A stretch of DNA of 39,530 nt from Neisseria sp. (GTDB lineage: Bacteria > Pseudomonadota > Gammaproteobacteria > Burkholderiales > Neisseriaceae): positions 1-39,530 of the forward strand of contig JAUNTY010000026.1 in assembly GCA_030538415.1 (NCBI GenBank). Reading direction: 5' to 3'. Made by a program: the position numbers and the translations under genes. The notes beneath the pieces are model-generated. The model saw nothing but the letters and a program-made list of their open reading frames with translations, was not told where the DNA came from and ran no database searches. The stretch's first letter is position 1. The number at the start of each line of letters is the position of its first letter. Shown here one piece after another: positions 1 to 8,264 of this stretch.

Positions 1-27
1 TCAAATAACTGAATCTTGGAGAAATGG

Positions 28-100
28 ATTCCGGCCTGCGCCGGAATGACGGATGCAATGGATATTTCCAAGAAAAAAGTATTTTGCAAAGGCCTCAGCC
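28..100. repeat. Neisserial intergenic mosaic repeat, right half (dRS3-like unit plus flank)
   Basis: A 20-bp palindromic dRS3-like unit (ATTCCGG...CCGGAAT) lies at 28-47 and is followed by a conserved flank (47-100) that ends TTTTGCAAAGGCCTCAGCC. The same flank occurs inverted at 39477-39530 (51 of 54 bases identical by eye), and related pieces occur at 9773-9954. This is the layout of neisserial intergenic mosaic elements. The left half lies outside the window. Confidence 0.75.
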
Positions 101-130
101 TTTTAAATCGAGGAATTTCGCAAAAGCCTC

Positions 131-161
131 AAGCCGTCTGAACACAGCATTCAGACGGCTT
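131..161 (-). terminator. Inverted uptake-sequence terminator after the MFS gene
   Basis: A 12-bp perfect stem made of two inverted uptake sequences (131-142 and 150-161) with a 7-base loop. It lies just downstream of the MFS stop codon and probably terminates that transcript. A third uptake sequence overlaps the stop codon at 167-178. Confidence 0.65.
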
Positions 162-167
162 TTCCTT

Positions 168-1349
168 TCAGACGGCCTTCATCGCTTTATCCATCCGGTA
201 CGACACCAGCCAGATGCCCAAACCGCCCAGCGCCAGCAGGCTGCCGACGATGCCGGTGGAAGTCCAGCCGAAGCCGGCGTTAATCGCCAGACCGCCGAGA
301 AACGGCCCCAGCGCGTTGGCGGCATTAAAAGCGCTGTTGTTGAGCGCGCCCGCCATGGTTTGCGCGGTGGGCGCCACATCCATCAGCCGCACTTGCAGCA
401 ACGTGCCGATGGCGCCGCACATGCCGATTAAAGTCACCAACAGCGACATCGTCCAAATATTGTGTGCGGCCAGCGGAAACAGCGCCAGCGTCACCACGCC
501 CCAAACCAGCAAGCCTGCGATGCACGGCATCAGCTTTTTGCCGACGGCAAAGCGCGGAATGATCAGGTTGCCCAGCGTCATGCCCACGCCGAACAGCGCC
601 AACACCAGCGGCACCACTTTTTCCGATACCTGCGTGACCTCAATCAGCGTGGAAGCCATATAGGTGTAAATCGCAAACATGCCGCCAAAGCCGATGGCAC
701 CGATCAACAGCGTCACCCACACTTGTTTGTTGGTGAGCGCTTTCAATTCGCGCACGGCGCTGGAATCGCCGCCCTGCATCGCGCCTTTGGGCAGAAACCA
801 GGCCACCGAAGCGGTGGTGGCGGCGGCCAACACGGCCACAATCGCAAAGCAGGCGCGCCAGCCGACGGCCTGACCGATCCAACTGATGACCGGCACGCCG
901 ATGGTGCAGGCCACCGTCAGCCCCACCATCATCATGCCCACGGCTTGTGCGCGTTTGGCGGGCGGCACCAACGAGGCGGCCACCAGCGCGCCGACGCTGA
1001 AATAAGCGCCGTGCGGCAGGCCGCTCAGAAAACGCCACAGCAACAATGAGGAATAACTGCCTGCGGTAGCGGTGGCGATGTGGCCGAGCGCAAACACGCC
1101 CATCAACACCAGCAACAAGGTGCGGCGCGATACCCGTGCGGCCAACACCGCAATCGTCGGCGCGCCCACCACCACGCCAAGCGCATAAGCGCTAATCAGA
1201 TGGCCTGCGGTGGGCTCGCTGATGCCCAAACCGGCAGCGATATAGGGAATCAGGCTCATGGTGGCGAATTCGGTGGTGCCGATGGCAAAGCCGCCGAGCG
1301 CCAGTGCAAACAGCAGCCAGCGCGGATGGGAAATGGTGTGGTGTGTCAT
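168..1349 (-). CDS. MFS drug/sugar efflux transporter, DHA1 (AraJ/YdhP-like)
   Basis: A 393-residue inner-membrane protein with about 12 hydrophobic segments, the usual size for the drug:proton antiporter DHA1 branch of the major facilitator superfamily. The N-terminus (FALALGGFAIGTTEF, then LISAYALGVVVGAP and RRTLLL) matches the AraJ/YdhP/YdeA type, including a motif-A-like loop RVSRRTLL between helices 2 and 3. Substrate cannot be read from sequence; family members export sugars, arabinose-like compounds or drugs. It is a single-gene unit, with a Correia-like repeat upstream (1470-1576). The last codons (Ala-Val-stop) are written by an uptake sequence. No strong ribosome-binding site is visible before the ATG, so the start is the longest plausible one. 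Confidence 0.85.
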   Translation of the reverse strand: MTHHTISHPRWLLFALALGGFAIGTTEFATMSLIPYIAAGLGISEPTAGHLISAYALGVVVGAPTIAVLAARVSRRTLLLVLMGVFALGHIATATAGSYSSLLLWRFLSGLPHGAYFSVGALVAASLVPPAKRAQAVGMMMVGLTVACTIGVPVISWIGQAVGWRACFAIVAVLAAATTASVAWFLPKGAMQGGDSSAVRELKALTNKQVWVTLLIGAIGFGGMFAIYTYMASTLIEVTQVSEKVVPLVLALFGVGMTLGNLIIPRFAVGKKLMPCIAGLLVWGVVTLALFPLAAHNIWTMSLLVTLIGMCGAIGTLLQVRLMDVAPTAQTMAGALNNSAFNAANALGPFLGGLAINAGFGWTSTGIVGSLLALGGLGIWLVSYRMDKAMKAV

Positions 1350-1469
1350 AGATTGTTCGTTGTGCGGTATTGGTAAAAAAACAGGAAAACGGCTGCGCGG
1401 TGGCAGCCGTTTGATGGAATGTTTCCATTATAACAAACTGAATTGCTTAATCAAAGGCCGTCTGAAAAC

Positions 1470-1576
1470 TATAGCGAAATAAAATAAGAAAGATACAAGG
1501 CGGCAAGCCGCAGACAGTACAGATAGTACGGCAAGGCGCAGCTAACGCAGTAGGTTTCTTATTTTATTTCGCTATA
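1470..1576. repeat. Correia-like element, TIR family C
   Basis: A 107-bp element bounded by perfect inverted repeats of about 22 bp, starting TATAGCGAAATAAAATAAG and ending with its complement. The interior carries the Correia core (CAAGGCGGCAAGCCGCAGACAGTACAGATAGTACGG is present in pieces at about 1496-1533). The length matches the 104-108-bp class of Correia repeat enclosed elements, but the outer repeat differs from the classical TATAGTGGATTAAC. It lies between the MFS and nitroreductase genes. Confidence 0.85.
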
Positions 1577-1615
1577 CATGGAGTTTCAGACGGCCTTTGA
1601 TACATTCCGGCAGAA

Positions 1616-2221
1616 TTACGCGCCGAATACTTTTACGCGGTTTTCCAGCGGAGAGAATGCTTTTTCAGCGGCAGGCGCGGCGATGCCGCCGAATACCATT
1701 TCCGCACGCAACACCCATGAAGCGGGAATATTCCATTCTTTGGCCACGGCGTTGTCGATCAGCGGGTTGTAGTGTTGCAGATTGGCACCGACATTGATTG
1801 AAGCCAGCGCGGTCCAAATCGCATACTGGTGCATGGCGTTGCTGTGGTCGGCCCATACCGGGAAATTGTCGGCATACGTGGGAAACTGCTCCTGCAAGCC
1901 TTTGATAACATTTTGATCTTCGAAAAACATGATGGAACCGGCAGCGGCTTTAAACATCGCCAGTTTTTGCGCGGTCGGCTCAAAGCTTTCGGCGGGCACG
2001 ATGGCGCGCAGCGCATCTTCGGCAAACTGCCACAGTTTTTCATGCTCCGCGCCAAACAGCACGACTACGCGGGTAGATTGCGAGTTGAACGAAGAAGGCG
2101 TGTGCAGCACGGCATGCTCGACGATTTTGGTGACTTCATCGTTGGATACCGGCAGGTTTTTGTCCAACGCATAGATGGTGCGGCGGGTTTCCGCGTATTT
2201 GTGCAATTCTTGATAAGCCAT
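1616..2221 (-). CDS. Nitroreductase family protein
   Basis: A 201-residue protein of the FMN-dependent nitroreductase fold, close to the oxidoreductase type that begins MAYQELHKYAETRRTIYAL. Family features seen are the N-terminal arginine-rich FMN phosphate site (RRTIYAL), the HAVLHTPSSFNSQSTRVVVL segment (two parts of the FMN pocket) and a C-terminal WVLRAEMVFGGIAAP segment. These enzymes reduce nitro-aromatics or quinones with NAD(P)H in the cytosol. The start at 2221 is preferred over an upstream ATG because AAGGAACCCAAA lies directly before it. It follows doxX by 79 bp with no terminator between, so the two are probably co-transcribed. The physiological substrate is unknown. Confidence 0.85.
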   Translation of the reverse strand: MAYQELHKYAETRRTIYALDKNLPVSNDEVTKIVEHAVLHTPSSFNSQSTRVVVLFGAEHEKLWQFAEDALRAIVPAESFEPTAQKLAMFKAAAGSIMFFEDQNVIKGLQEQFPTYADNFPVWADHSNAMHQYAIWTALASINVGANLQHYNPLIDNAVAKEWNIPASWVLRAEMVFGGIAAPAAEKAFSPLENRVKVFGA

Positions 2222-2300
2222 TTTGGGTTCCTTTGGGTCAGATAGAGGAATGTGGATACAGGTAAAGCACCGATTATCCAATGCTTTAGCCGATATTTTG

Positions 2301-2702
2301 TTAGCTTGCTTTATTAAACTTGTTGTCCAGCGCCCAAGCGCCGCCGCCTGCTGCAGCGATGTAGATAAAGATGAAGCTGAACAAAGCCGCCGCTTCGCCG
2401 CCGTTCATAAACGGCACCAGCGCGTGGCCTTCGGAAGCGTGCGCCATAAAATAAGCCACCGCCATCTGACCGGACAGCAAAAACGCCACCGGGCGGGTAA
2501 ACAGGCCGAGCAGCAGCAACAGGCCGCCGAAGAATTCCAAAATGCCGGCAAAACCGTAAAGGGAAAACAGTTGCAAGCCGTCAAACATCTCCGCATGCGG
2601 CATGCCGAAAAGCTTGGCGCTGCCGTGCAACATAAACATATAGGCCGCGGCAATACGCAAAACGGAAAGCAGCATCGGCTGAAAACGGTTTAAAAAGTTC
2701 AT
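2301..2702 (-). CDS. DoxX family membrane protein
   Basis: A 133-residue protein with four hydrophobic segments, the standard size and pattern of DoxX-family membrane proteins (start region FQPMLLSVLRIAAAYMFMLHGSAKLFG, then GFAGILEFFGGLLLLLGLFTRP). Members are small inner-membrane proteins sometimes tied to thiol or oxidative-stress redox chemistry; the exact reaction is not settled. AGGAATTGTT precedes the ATG. It is the first gene of a probable doxX-nitroreductase operon divergent from the LysR gene at 2922, which makes that regulator the obvious candidate controller. A Correia-like element edge (2722) lies only 19 bp upstream of the start codon, so the transcript leader is either inside or made by the repeat. 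Confidence 0.85.
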   Translation of the reverse strand: MNFLNRFQPMLLSVLRIAAAYMFMLHGSAKLFGMPHAEMFDGLQLFSLYGFAGILEFFGGLLLLLGLFTRPVAFLLSGQMAVAYFMAHASEGHALVPFMNGGEAAALFSFIFIYIAAAGGGAWALDNKFNKAS

Positions 2703-2721
2703 AACAATTCCTGACTTGATG

Positions 2722-2829
2722 TTTAGTCGGAGAAATTAGATTCTGATACAAGGCGGCGAGCCGCAGACAGTACAGCTAGTACGACAAGGCGAGTCAACGC
2801 CGTAGCAGAAACTAATTTATTCGACTATG
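2722..2829. repeat. Correia-like element, TIR family A (imperfect ends)
   Basis: About 107 bp with ends TTTAGTCGGAGAAATTAG and (complement) CATAGTCGAATAAATTAG. The core CCGCAGACAGTACAG is at about 2761-2775. It occupies most of the promoter gap between doxX and the divergent LysR gene. Each end carries one or more substitutions compared with the TATAGTCGGAGAAATTAG copies elsewhere in the window, so it looks like an older copy. Confidence 0.8.
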
Positions 2830-2921
2830 TGTGTTGGGTTTTCGATGGGAGGCAGTATAGCCATTACCCGCCGTTCAATATATACTGCTTTTATTGAAAC
2901 AATATTTCTTTACAGGAAATC

Positions 2922-3812
2922 ATGGATACTTTATTCAGCCTGAAAGTTTTTCGCGAAGTGGTGCAACAAGGCAGCTTTACCCGCGCCGCCGACAAGCTCG
3001 ACATTTCCACCGCCATGGCCAGCAAACACGTGAGCCATCTGGAAAACCGCATCCACGCCAAGCTGTTGCACCGCAACAGCCGCAACCTGCACCTCACCGA
3101 AGCAGGCGAAGAATACTACCGCCAATGCAGCTATGCGCTCGAAACGCTGGACAACGCCGCCGAAAAAGCCGCCGGCGGCACCGACACCCCGCAAGGCCTG
3201 CTGCGCATCACCATGCCGATCTGGTTTGCCAACCGCCGCGTCAGCGGCTGGATGGCCGAATACCGCCGCCGCTATCCGGAAGTGTCGCTGGAATTAATGC
3301 TCGCCAACCGCAAGGTCGACCTGATTGCCGACGGCGTGGATTTGGCCTTGCGCGTGGCCAACGAGCCCAATCCTTCGCTGATTGTGAAACCGCTTACCGA
3401 CATCCGCTTTTTGCTGGTGGCCTCGCCCGATTACCTGCGCCGCAACGGCGTGCCCACCACCGTGGCCGAAGCCGCTCAGCACACCGCCGTGTTGCCCAGC
3501 TATGCCGACATGAGTAGCAATACCTTTATCCACAAAGACGGCCATTCGGAAGTATTGTCGCTCACCTCGGCGGTTCACAGCGACAACACCTTGATGTGCC
3601 ACAAGCTGATTCAGGCGGGCTGCGGCATCGGCTATCTGCCCGAGTGGGTGATTGACAACGATTTGCGCGAAGGCCTGCTGGTGCGCCTGCTGCCCGATTA
3701 CCATGTCCAGCCCATCAAGCTCTACGCCGCCTATGTCGACCGCGCCTTTCTGAGCGCCAAAGTACGCAGCATGATTGATTTTCTCAGCGAGAAGATGAGC
3801 CAGGGAAAATAA
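2922..3812 (+). CDS. LysR family transcriptional regulator
   Basis: A 296-residue LysR-type regulator of normal family length. The N-terminal winged helix-turn-helix occupies about residues 1-60 (VVQQGSFTRAADKLDIS, then KHVSHLENRIHAKLLHRNSR). The remainder is the periplasmic-binding-protein-like effector domain (VDLIADGVDLALRV near 130-145, QAGCGIGYLPEWVI near 230-245). It resembles the CrgA/DsdC-like group that controls small oxidoreductase genes. It is divergent from doxX-nitroreductase with a 219-bp gap, the classical arrangement for autoregulation plus control of the neighbour. That target is inference from context. The gene ends before an inverted uptake-sequence hairpin at 3827. Confidence 0.88.
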   Translation: MDTLFSLKVFREVVQQGSFTRAADKLDISTAMASKHVSHLENRIHAKLLHRNSRNLHLTEAGEEYYRQCSYALETLDNAAEKAAGGTDTPQGLLRITMPIWFANRRVSGWMAEYRRRYPEVSLELMLANRKVDLIADGVDLALRVANEPNPSLIVKPLTDIRFLLVASPDYLRRNGVPTTVAEAAQHTAVLPSYADMSSNTFIHKDGHSEVLSLTSAVHSDNTLMCHKLIQAGCGIGYLPEWVIDNDLREGLLVRLLPDYHVQPIKLYAAYVDRAFLSAKVRSMIDFLSEKMSQGK

Positions 3813-3826
3813 TGATTCGATATAAA

Positions 3827-3863
3827 AGGCCGTCTGAAACCCATATTACGCTTCAGACGGCCT
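3827..3863. terminator. Inverted uptake-sequence terminator (bidirectional)
   Basis: A 12-bp stem AGGCCGTCTGAA with its complement and a 13-base loop, between the convergent LysR and DUF488 genes. It can serve both directions. Confidence 0.65.
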
Positions 3864-3882
3864 GTTTGATTTATCTGCAAAA

Positions 3883-4257
3883 TCAATGCGCAAGCACAAA
3901 CGGCTCGCCCAAATAGTCCAGCAACACCGACACATGCGACTGCTGCGGGTTTTTCACCGCCGTCAGCAGCAACACCGTTTTATTTGCCCGCGCCAAATCT
4001 TTCAAACGTCCCAATGCCGCCTGCTCCTCCGCGCCCTGCAATTCTTCCAGATAGCGCTGAGAAAACGCTTCAAAACGCTCATCCGGCGCTTCGTGATACC
4101 AGCGCCGCAATGCCACGCTCGGGGTGATCTCTTTCAGCCACAACACATCGGCCATGCGCTCTTTCGGCACGCCGCGCGGATAGAGACGGTCGACAAACAC
4201 GGCGGCGGTGTGCACAGGCAGCGCGTGGAAATCGTAAATTCTTTGTACGCAATACAT
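3883..4257 (-). CDS. DUF488 family protein (YeaO-like)
   Basis: A 124-residue soluble protein of the DUF488 family. Visible family features are VQRIYDF near the start, VDRLYPRGVPKE near residues 23-34, the LWLKEITPS segment near 44-52 and LRRWYHEAPDERFEAF. The family is widespread and small, often encoded alone, and its biochemical role is unknown. The start codon abuts an uptake sequence with no spacer (AGGCCGTCTGAA then ATG), so the AGG of the uptake sequence is the only Shine-Dalgarno-like match available. It is not in an obvious operon. Confidence 0.82.
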   Translation of the reverse strand: MYCVQRIYDFHALPVHTAAVFVDRLYPRGVPKERMADVLWLKEITPSVALRRWYHEAPDERFEAFSQRYLEELQGAEEQAALGRLKDLARANKTVLLLTAVKNPQQSHVSVLLDYLGEPFVLAH

Positions 4258-4357
4258 TTCAGACGGCCTTTCTTATCCATTAACACGGTCAGTATAGCGC
4301 GCCGCGCCTACTCTTTAAATCGCCACCGCGGCCGCATTTTAACCAATCTTAAAAAAA

Positions 4358-4383
4358 GCCGTCTGAACACCTGTTCAGACGGC
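4358..4383 (-). terminator. Inverted uptake-sequence terminator after rsmI
   Basis: A stem of GCCGTCTGAACA and its complement with a 2-base loop, ten bases downstream of the rsmI stop codon. On the minus strand it runs into a stretch of seven T, a good intrinsic terminator. Confidence 0.75.
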
Positions 4384-4391
4384 CTCTTTGT

Positions 4392-5264
4392 TTATTTTCC
4401 CTTCCACGTCAACGCCAGGTCATACAGCGCTTTTTTGCTCTCGCCGGTAATCTTCGCCGCCAAATCCGCCGCCTGCTTGGTCGGCAGCTCCGCCGCCAAT
4501 ACTTTCATCACCTGCTGCGCCGCTTCGGGCAAATCGCTGTGTTTTTCCACCGCTGCGGGGTGCAGAATCAACACCATTTCGCCGCGGCTCTGATTGCCGT
4601 CTTCCTTCAAGGCCGTCTGAATTTCGGCCACGCTGCCACTCAAAAAAGTTTCGAAGGTTTTCGAGATTTCACGCGCCAGCACCAGCCCGCGTTCGGGGAA
4701 CAAAGCCGCCATGTCGGCCAGCGCGGCTTCGATACGGTGCGGCGTTTCAAACATCACCACCGGATAATCGGCTTCTGCCCACGAAGCAAAAAGCTTTTGC
4801 CGCTCGCCCGCCTTGGGCGGCAGAAAGCCGTTGAAATAAAAATCCGGCTCGCTCACACCCGCCACACTCAAAGCCGCCATTACCGCGCTCGGCCCCGCCA
4901 CCGGCACCACTTTGAACCCCGCCTCGCGCACCCGCGCCGCCAGTTTCGCGCCGGGGTCGCACACGGCGGGTGTGCCCGCATCGCTCACCTGCGCCACGGT
5001 TTTGCCTGCCGCCAATTCGGCGATGATTTTATCAGCCATCTGCCGCTCGTTGTGCTCGCGCACGCTGACAAGTTTGCCCTGGATGCCATAGGCGCTCAGC
5101 AATTGCGCGGTCACGCGGGTGTCTTCCGCGCAAATCAGGTCGGCATGCGAGAGCACCGCCAGCGCGCGCAAGGTGATGTCGGCCAGATTGCCGATGGGCG
5201 TAGCGACAACGTATAATGTTTGCGCGGCAATACTGTCGCAGGCTTTTTGATAATGTTTTTGCAT
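4392..5264 (-). CDS. rsmI: 16S rRNA (cytidine1402-2'-O)-methyltransferase RsmI
   Basis: A 290-residue SAM-dependent methyltransferase of the tetrapyrrole-methylase-like fold. It modifies the ribose of C1402 in 16S rRNA, near the P site. Diagnostic segments are LYVVATPIGNLADITLRAL near the N-terminus, ICAEDTRVTAQLL, VSDAGTPAVCDPGAKL, VPVAGPSAVMAAL and FYFNGFLPPK. The start is placed at 5264 because homology begins there; an upstream in-frame ATG at 5339 would overlap the divergent yraN gene. It is divergent from yraN by 54 bp, matching the rsmI/yraN/diaA/yraP neighbourhood seen in E. coli. One uptake sequence lies inside the coding region near 4610. Confidence 0.95.
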   Translation of the reverse strand: MQKHYQKACDSIAAQTLYVVATPIGNLADITLRALAVLSHADLICAEDTRVTAQLLSAYGIQGKLVSVREHNERQMADKIIAELAAGKTVAQVSDAGTPAVCDPGAKLAARVREAGFKVVPVAGPSAVMAALSVAGVSEPDFYFNGFLPPKAGERQKLFASWAEADYPVVMFETPHRIEAALADMAALFPERGLVLAREISKTFETFLSGSVAEIQTALKEDGNQSRGEMVLILHPAAVEKHSDLPEAAQQVMKVLAAELPTKQAADLAAKITGESKKALYDLALTWKGK

Positions 5265-5318
5265 AAAGATAAACAGGCCGTCTGAAAACAGGGCTTTATT
5301 ATAACGGGGATTAACCGC

Positions 5319-6264
<946 letters not shown>

Positions 6265-6475
6265 TCCCCGTTCGGAAAACACCCCGGCTGCACTGGCGCT
6301 TCCTGCCGACCCGTTTTTTTTCAAACCCAAACAACCACTCGGGGCAAAATCAGGCCGTCGGCATAACGCTGTGCACAAATGCGCATAACACGTTAAAATA
6401 ACGGCCTGAAATCATCCGTATCTTCATCAGGCAGCCCGGACAAGCTGCCTGAACGCACAACAGAAAGGACGCTTC

Positions 6476-7081
6476 ATGAGCATCAGCCGACACGCCAAAA
6501 CCCTGCTTTTATCCGCCGCCCTCGCCGCCGGCTTGAGCGGCTGCGTAGGCGCACTGGTAGGCGGAGCCGCCGTCGGCGGCGCTTCCGCACTCGACCGGCG
6601 CACCACCGGCGCACAGGCCGACGACAAAGTGATGGCGCTGCGGATTGAAAACACCGCCTCCACCTACCTGCGCCAAAACAACCAAACACAGGGCTTCGAG
6701 CCCAAGCTGTCGGTGGTGAGCTACAACCGCCACGTACTCTTGCTGGGTCAGGTCGCCACCGAGGCAGAAAAAGCCTTTGTCGAGCAAGTCGCCCGCTCGG
6801 AGCAGGCAGTGCAGCAAGTCTATAACTACATCGACGTCGCCCCGCAGGCGCGCACGTTCGGCAACGTAACCGCCGACACCTGGAGCACCACCAAAGTACG
6901 CACCACCTTGCTCGGCATCCAGGGCGTGTATCCCGGCCGCGTGAAAATCGTGACCTATGACAACGTAACCTACGTGATGGGCATCCTCACCCCCACCGAG
7001 CAAGCCGCCGTCACCGAAAAAGTCAGCACCACCGCAGGCGTGCAAAAAGTGGTGACCCTCTACCAAAACTACGACCAATAA
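6476..7081 (+). CDS. BON-domain lipoprotein (GNA2091/YraP type)
   Basis: A 201-residue exported lipoprotein. The signal peptide ends in the lipobox LSGC (Cys23), followed by a glycine-rich linker and two BON domains (about 60-115 and 130-195; VSYNRHVLLLGQVATEAEK and VTYDNVTYVMGILTPTEQ are the repeated cores). BON proteins bind phospholipid or outer-membrane components; E. coli DolP (YraP) supports outer-membrane integrity and the meningococcal counterpart GNA2091 is a known surface-exposed antigen. A good ribosome-binding site (AGAAAGGACGCTTC) precedes the ATG. It is third in the yraN-gmhA cluster after a 211-bp gap that probably carries its own promoter. Confidence 0.9.
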   Translation: MSISRHAKTLLLSAALAAGLSGCVGALVGGAAVGGASALDRRTTGAQADDKVMALRIENTASTYLRQNNQTQGFEPKLSVVSYNRHVLLLGQVATEAEKAFVEQVARSEQAVQQVYNYIDVAPQARTFGNVTADTWSTTKVRTTLLGIQGVYPGRVKIVTYDNVTYVMGILTPTEQAAVTEKVSTTAGVQKVVTLYQNYDQ

Positions 7082-7265
7082 TCCGACAGGCCGTCTGAAA
7101 CCCATTCACATTCACAAAAACAACCTGACTGCGTTGGCCCGCCGGCTCAAAGAGAACGGCAAAACCCAGCCGCGGAAGCATCAAGCCAATCTGCTCTGCC
7201 TTGTCAGCGATTTTTACGAATGAGTATGAAACCGTTCAGACGGCCTCAAAACACGGGAACCGCAC

Positions 7266-7796
7266 ATGTCCGGACAAAACAAAAAAACAGCCGCTTTCAG
7301 GCTCACGCCCAAACACCTGCTGCTGGCCGCCTTTGCGGTGGTCATCATCGCCATTGCCGCCCTGCTGGTCGGCGTATTCCAAACGCTCAACCGCCCGCAG
7401 GAAACCGCCGCACCGCGCCCCGCCGGTGAAAACACCGTAGAAATCTGGTCGCCCCGCGGCGCCAACAGCCCCGCCACCACCGGCACAGTGATCAACGCCC
7501 CCAACATTCCGGGCAGCCAGCTGCCGCCGACGGCAGAAACGCAACCGGACAGCAGCGAAGGCACAACCGCCGCACAGCAGCGCCGCACTGCCCCGGCAGC
7601 GCAAGCCGCCCCGGCGGAAACCCCCGTGCGCCCGCTGCCTGCACCGGCGCCCGCTCCAATCGAGCAAGCCGCTGCCGAGCGCCCTGCCGCACCCACACAA
7701 CAAGCCGCGCCTGCACCGCGCCCTGCACCACAACCCGCACAGCAACCCGCCGCACCGCGCCAGCAGCCGAAAGACGTGATGGACAACTTGTTCTGA
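7266..7796 (+). CDS. Pro/Ala-rich membrane-anchored protein of unknown function
   Basis: A 176-residue protein with a short basic cytoplasmic end (MSGQNKKTAAFRLTPK), one membrane helix (about residues 17-40) and a long periplasmic tail rich in Ala, Pro, Gln and Thr (low complexity from about 80 to 165). It ends with KDVMDNLF, which looks like a short conserved interaction tail. The architecture suggests a signal-anchored protein spanning part of the periplasm, like a TonB- or FtsN-style linker without a recognisable C-terminal domain. I do not recognise the family. It follows the BON lipoprotein by 184 bp with an uptake sequence on either side. Confidence 0.72.
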   Translation: MSGQNKKTAAFRLTPKHLLLAAFAVVIIAIAALLVGVFQTLNRPQETAAPRPAGENTVEIWSPRGANSPATTGTVINAPNIPGSQLPPTAETQPDSSEGTTAAQQRRTAPAAQAAPAETPVRPLPAPAPAPIEQAAAERPAAPTQQAAPAPRPAPQPAQQPAAPRQQPKDVMDNLF

Positions 7797-7813
7797 CCAC
7801 GTATCGCAAACAA

Positions 7814-7851
7814 AGGCCGTCTGAAACCGATATTTGGGTTTCAGACGGCCT
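7814..7851 (+). terminator. Inverted uptake-sequence terminator
   Basis: A 15-bp stem AGGCCGTCTGAAACC and its complement with an 8-base loop, 17 bp after the stop codon of the Pro/Ala-rich protein. Confidence 0.7.
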
Positions 7852-7929
7852 GATGCCTTGGAATCCATAAAATATAGTCGGAGAAATTAGATTCTGATAC
7901 AAGGCGGCGAGCCGCAGACAGTACAGATA

Positions 7930-8201
7930 ACGTGAGTTCGGGATAAGCAAGTGAAATCCCCTTTGATTTTCAGAAATATATTTCTCCTTGAGGCAGACAG
8001 AATCCGTAAGGATTCGTCATTCCCGCGCAGGCGGGAATCCAGTAGTCGGGTTTCAGAAACTTTGAAAACATTGCGGAAATGTCAGGCTTCTGGATTCCCG
8101 CCTGCGCGGGAATGACGAAAATCTGGCGATTTTCTGTCTATGAGGTGCATACGTTTATGAAAACAATAAGAATATCTTAAATGCTTATCCCGAACTCACG
8201 T
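7930..8201. mobile_element. Miniature inverted-repeat element, cargo type 1 (copy 1)
   Basis: A 272-bp non-coding element with perfect 18-bp terminal inverted repeats ACGTGAGTTCGGGATAAG, flanked on both sides by the dinucleotide TA (7928-7929 and 8202-8203), consistent with a TA target duplication. The interior holds two inverted dRS3 units (8019-8038 and 8094-8113, ATTCCCG...CGGGAAT). No transposase is encoded. The same interior occurs in the copy at 18246-18518. Confidence 0.8.
8019..8113. repeat. Inverted pair of dRS3 units
   Basis: Two 20-bp dRS3 repeats, ATTCCCGCGCAGGCGGGAAT at 8019-8038 and its complement at 8094-8113, separated by 55 bp. dRS3 units are known neisserial repeats and known integration targets of filamentous MDA-type prophages. 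Confidence 0.85.
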
Positions 8202-8264
8202 TATCTGTACTGTCTGCGGCTCGCCGCCTTGTATCAGAATCTAATTTCTCCGACTATAACCGTC

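Larger units (their letters stand above)
7873..8258. repeat. Palindromic composite: two inverted Correia half-elements around a miniature element
   Basis: The two outer arms, 7873-7949 and 8182-8258, are exact reverse complements over 77 bp. Each arm is the left half of a family A Correia-like element (TATAGTCGGAGAAATTAG, then the core up to CAGACAGTACAGATA) continuing into the 18-bp end of a second element. A normal Correia element would have a different right half (GTACGGCAAGG... family), which is absent. Short open frames on both strands here encode the same peptide because of the palindrome and are not genes. Confidence 0.9.

Noticed and set aside
7104-7223. A plus-strand stretch reading IHIHKNNLTALARRLKENGK and on to SDFYE then a stop
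   Set aside because: The composition looks protein-like and it could be the tail of a lost gene, but there is no ATG, no ribosome-binding site and no family I can name. A translated search would decide.
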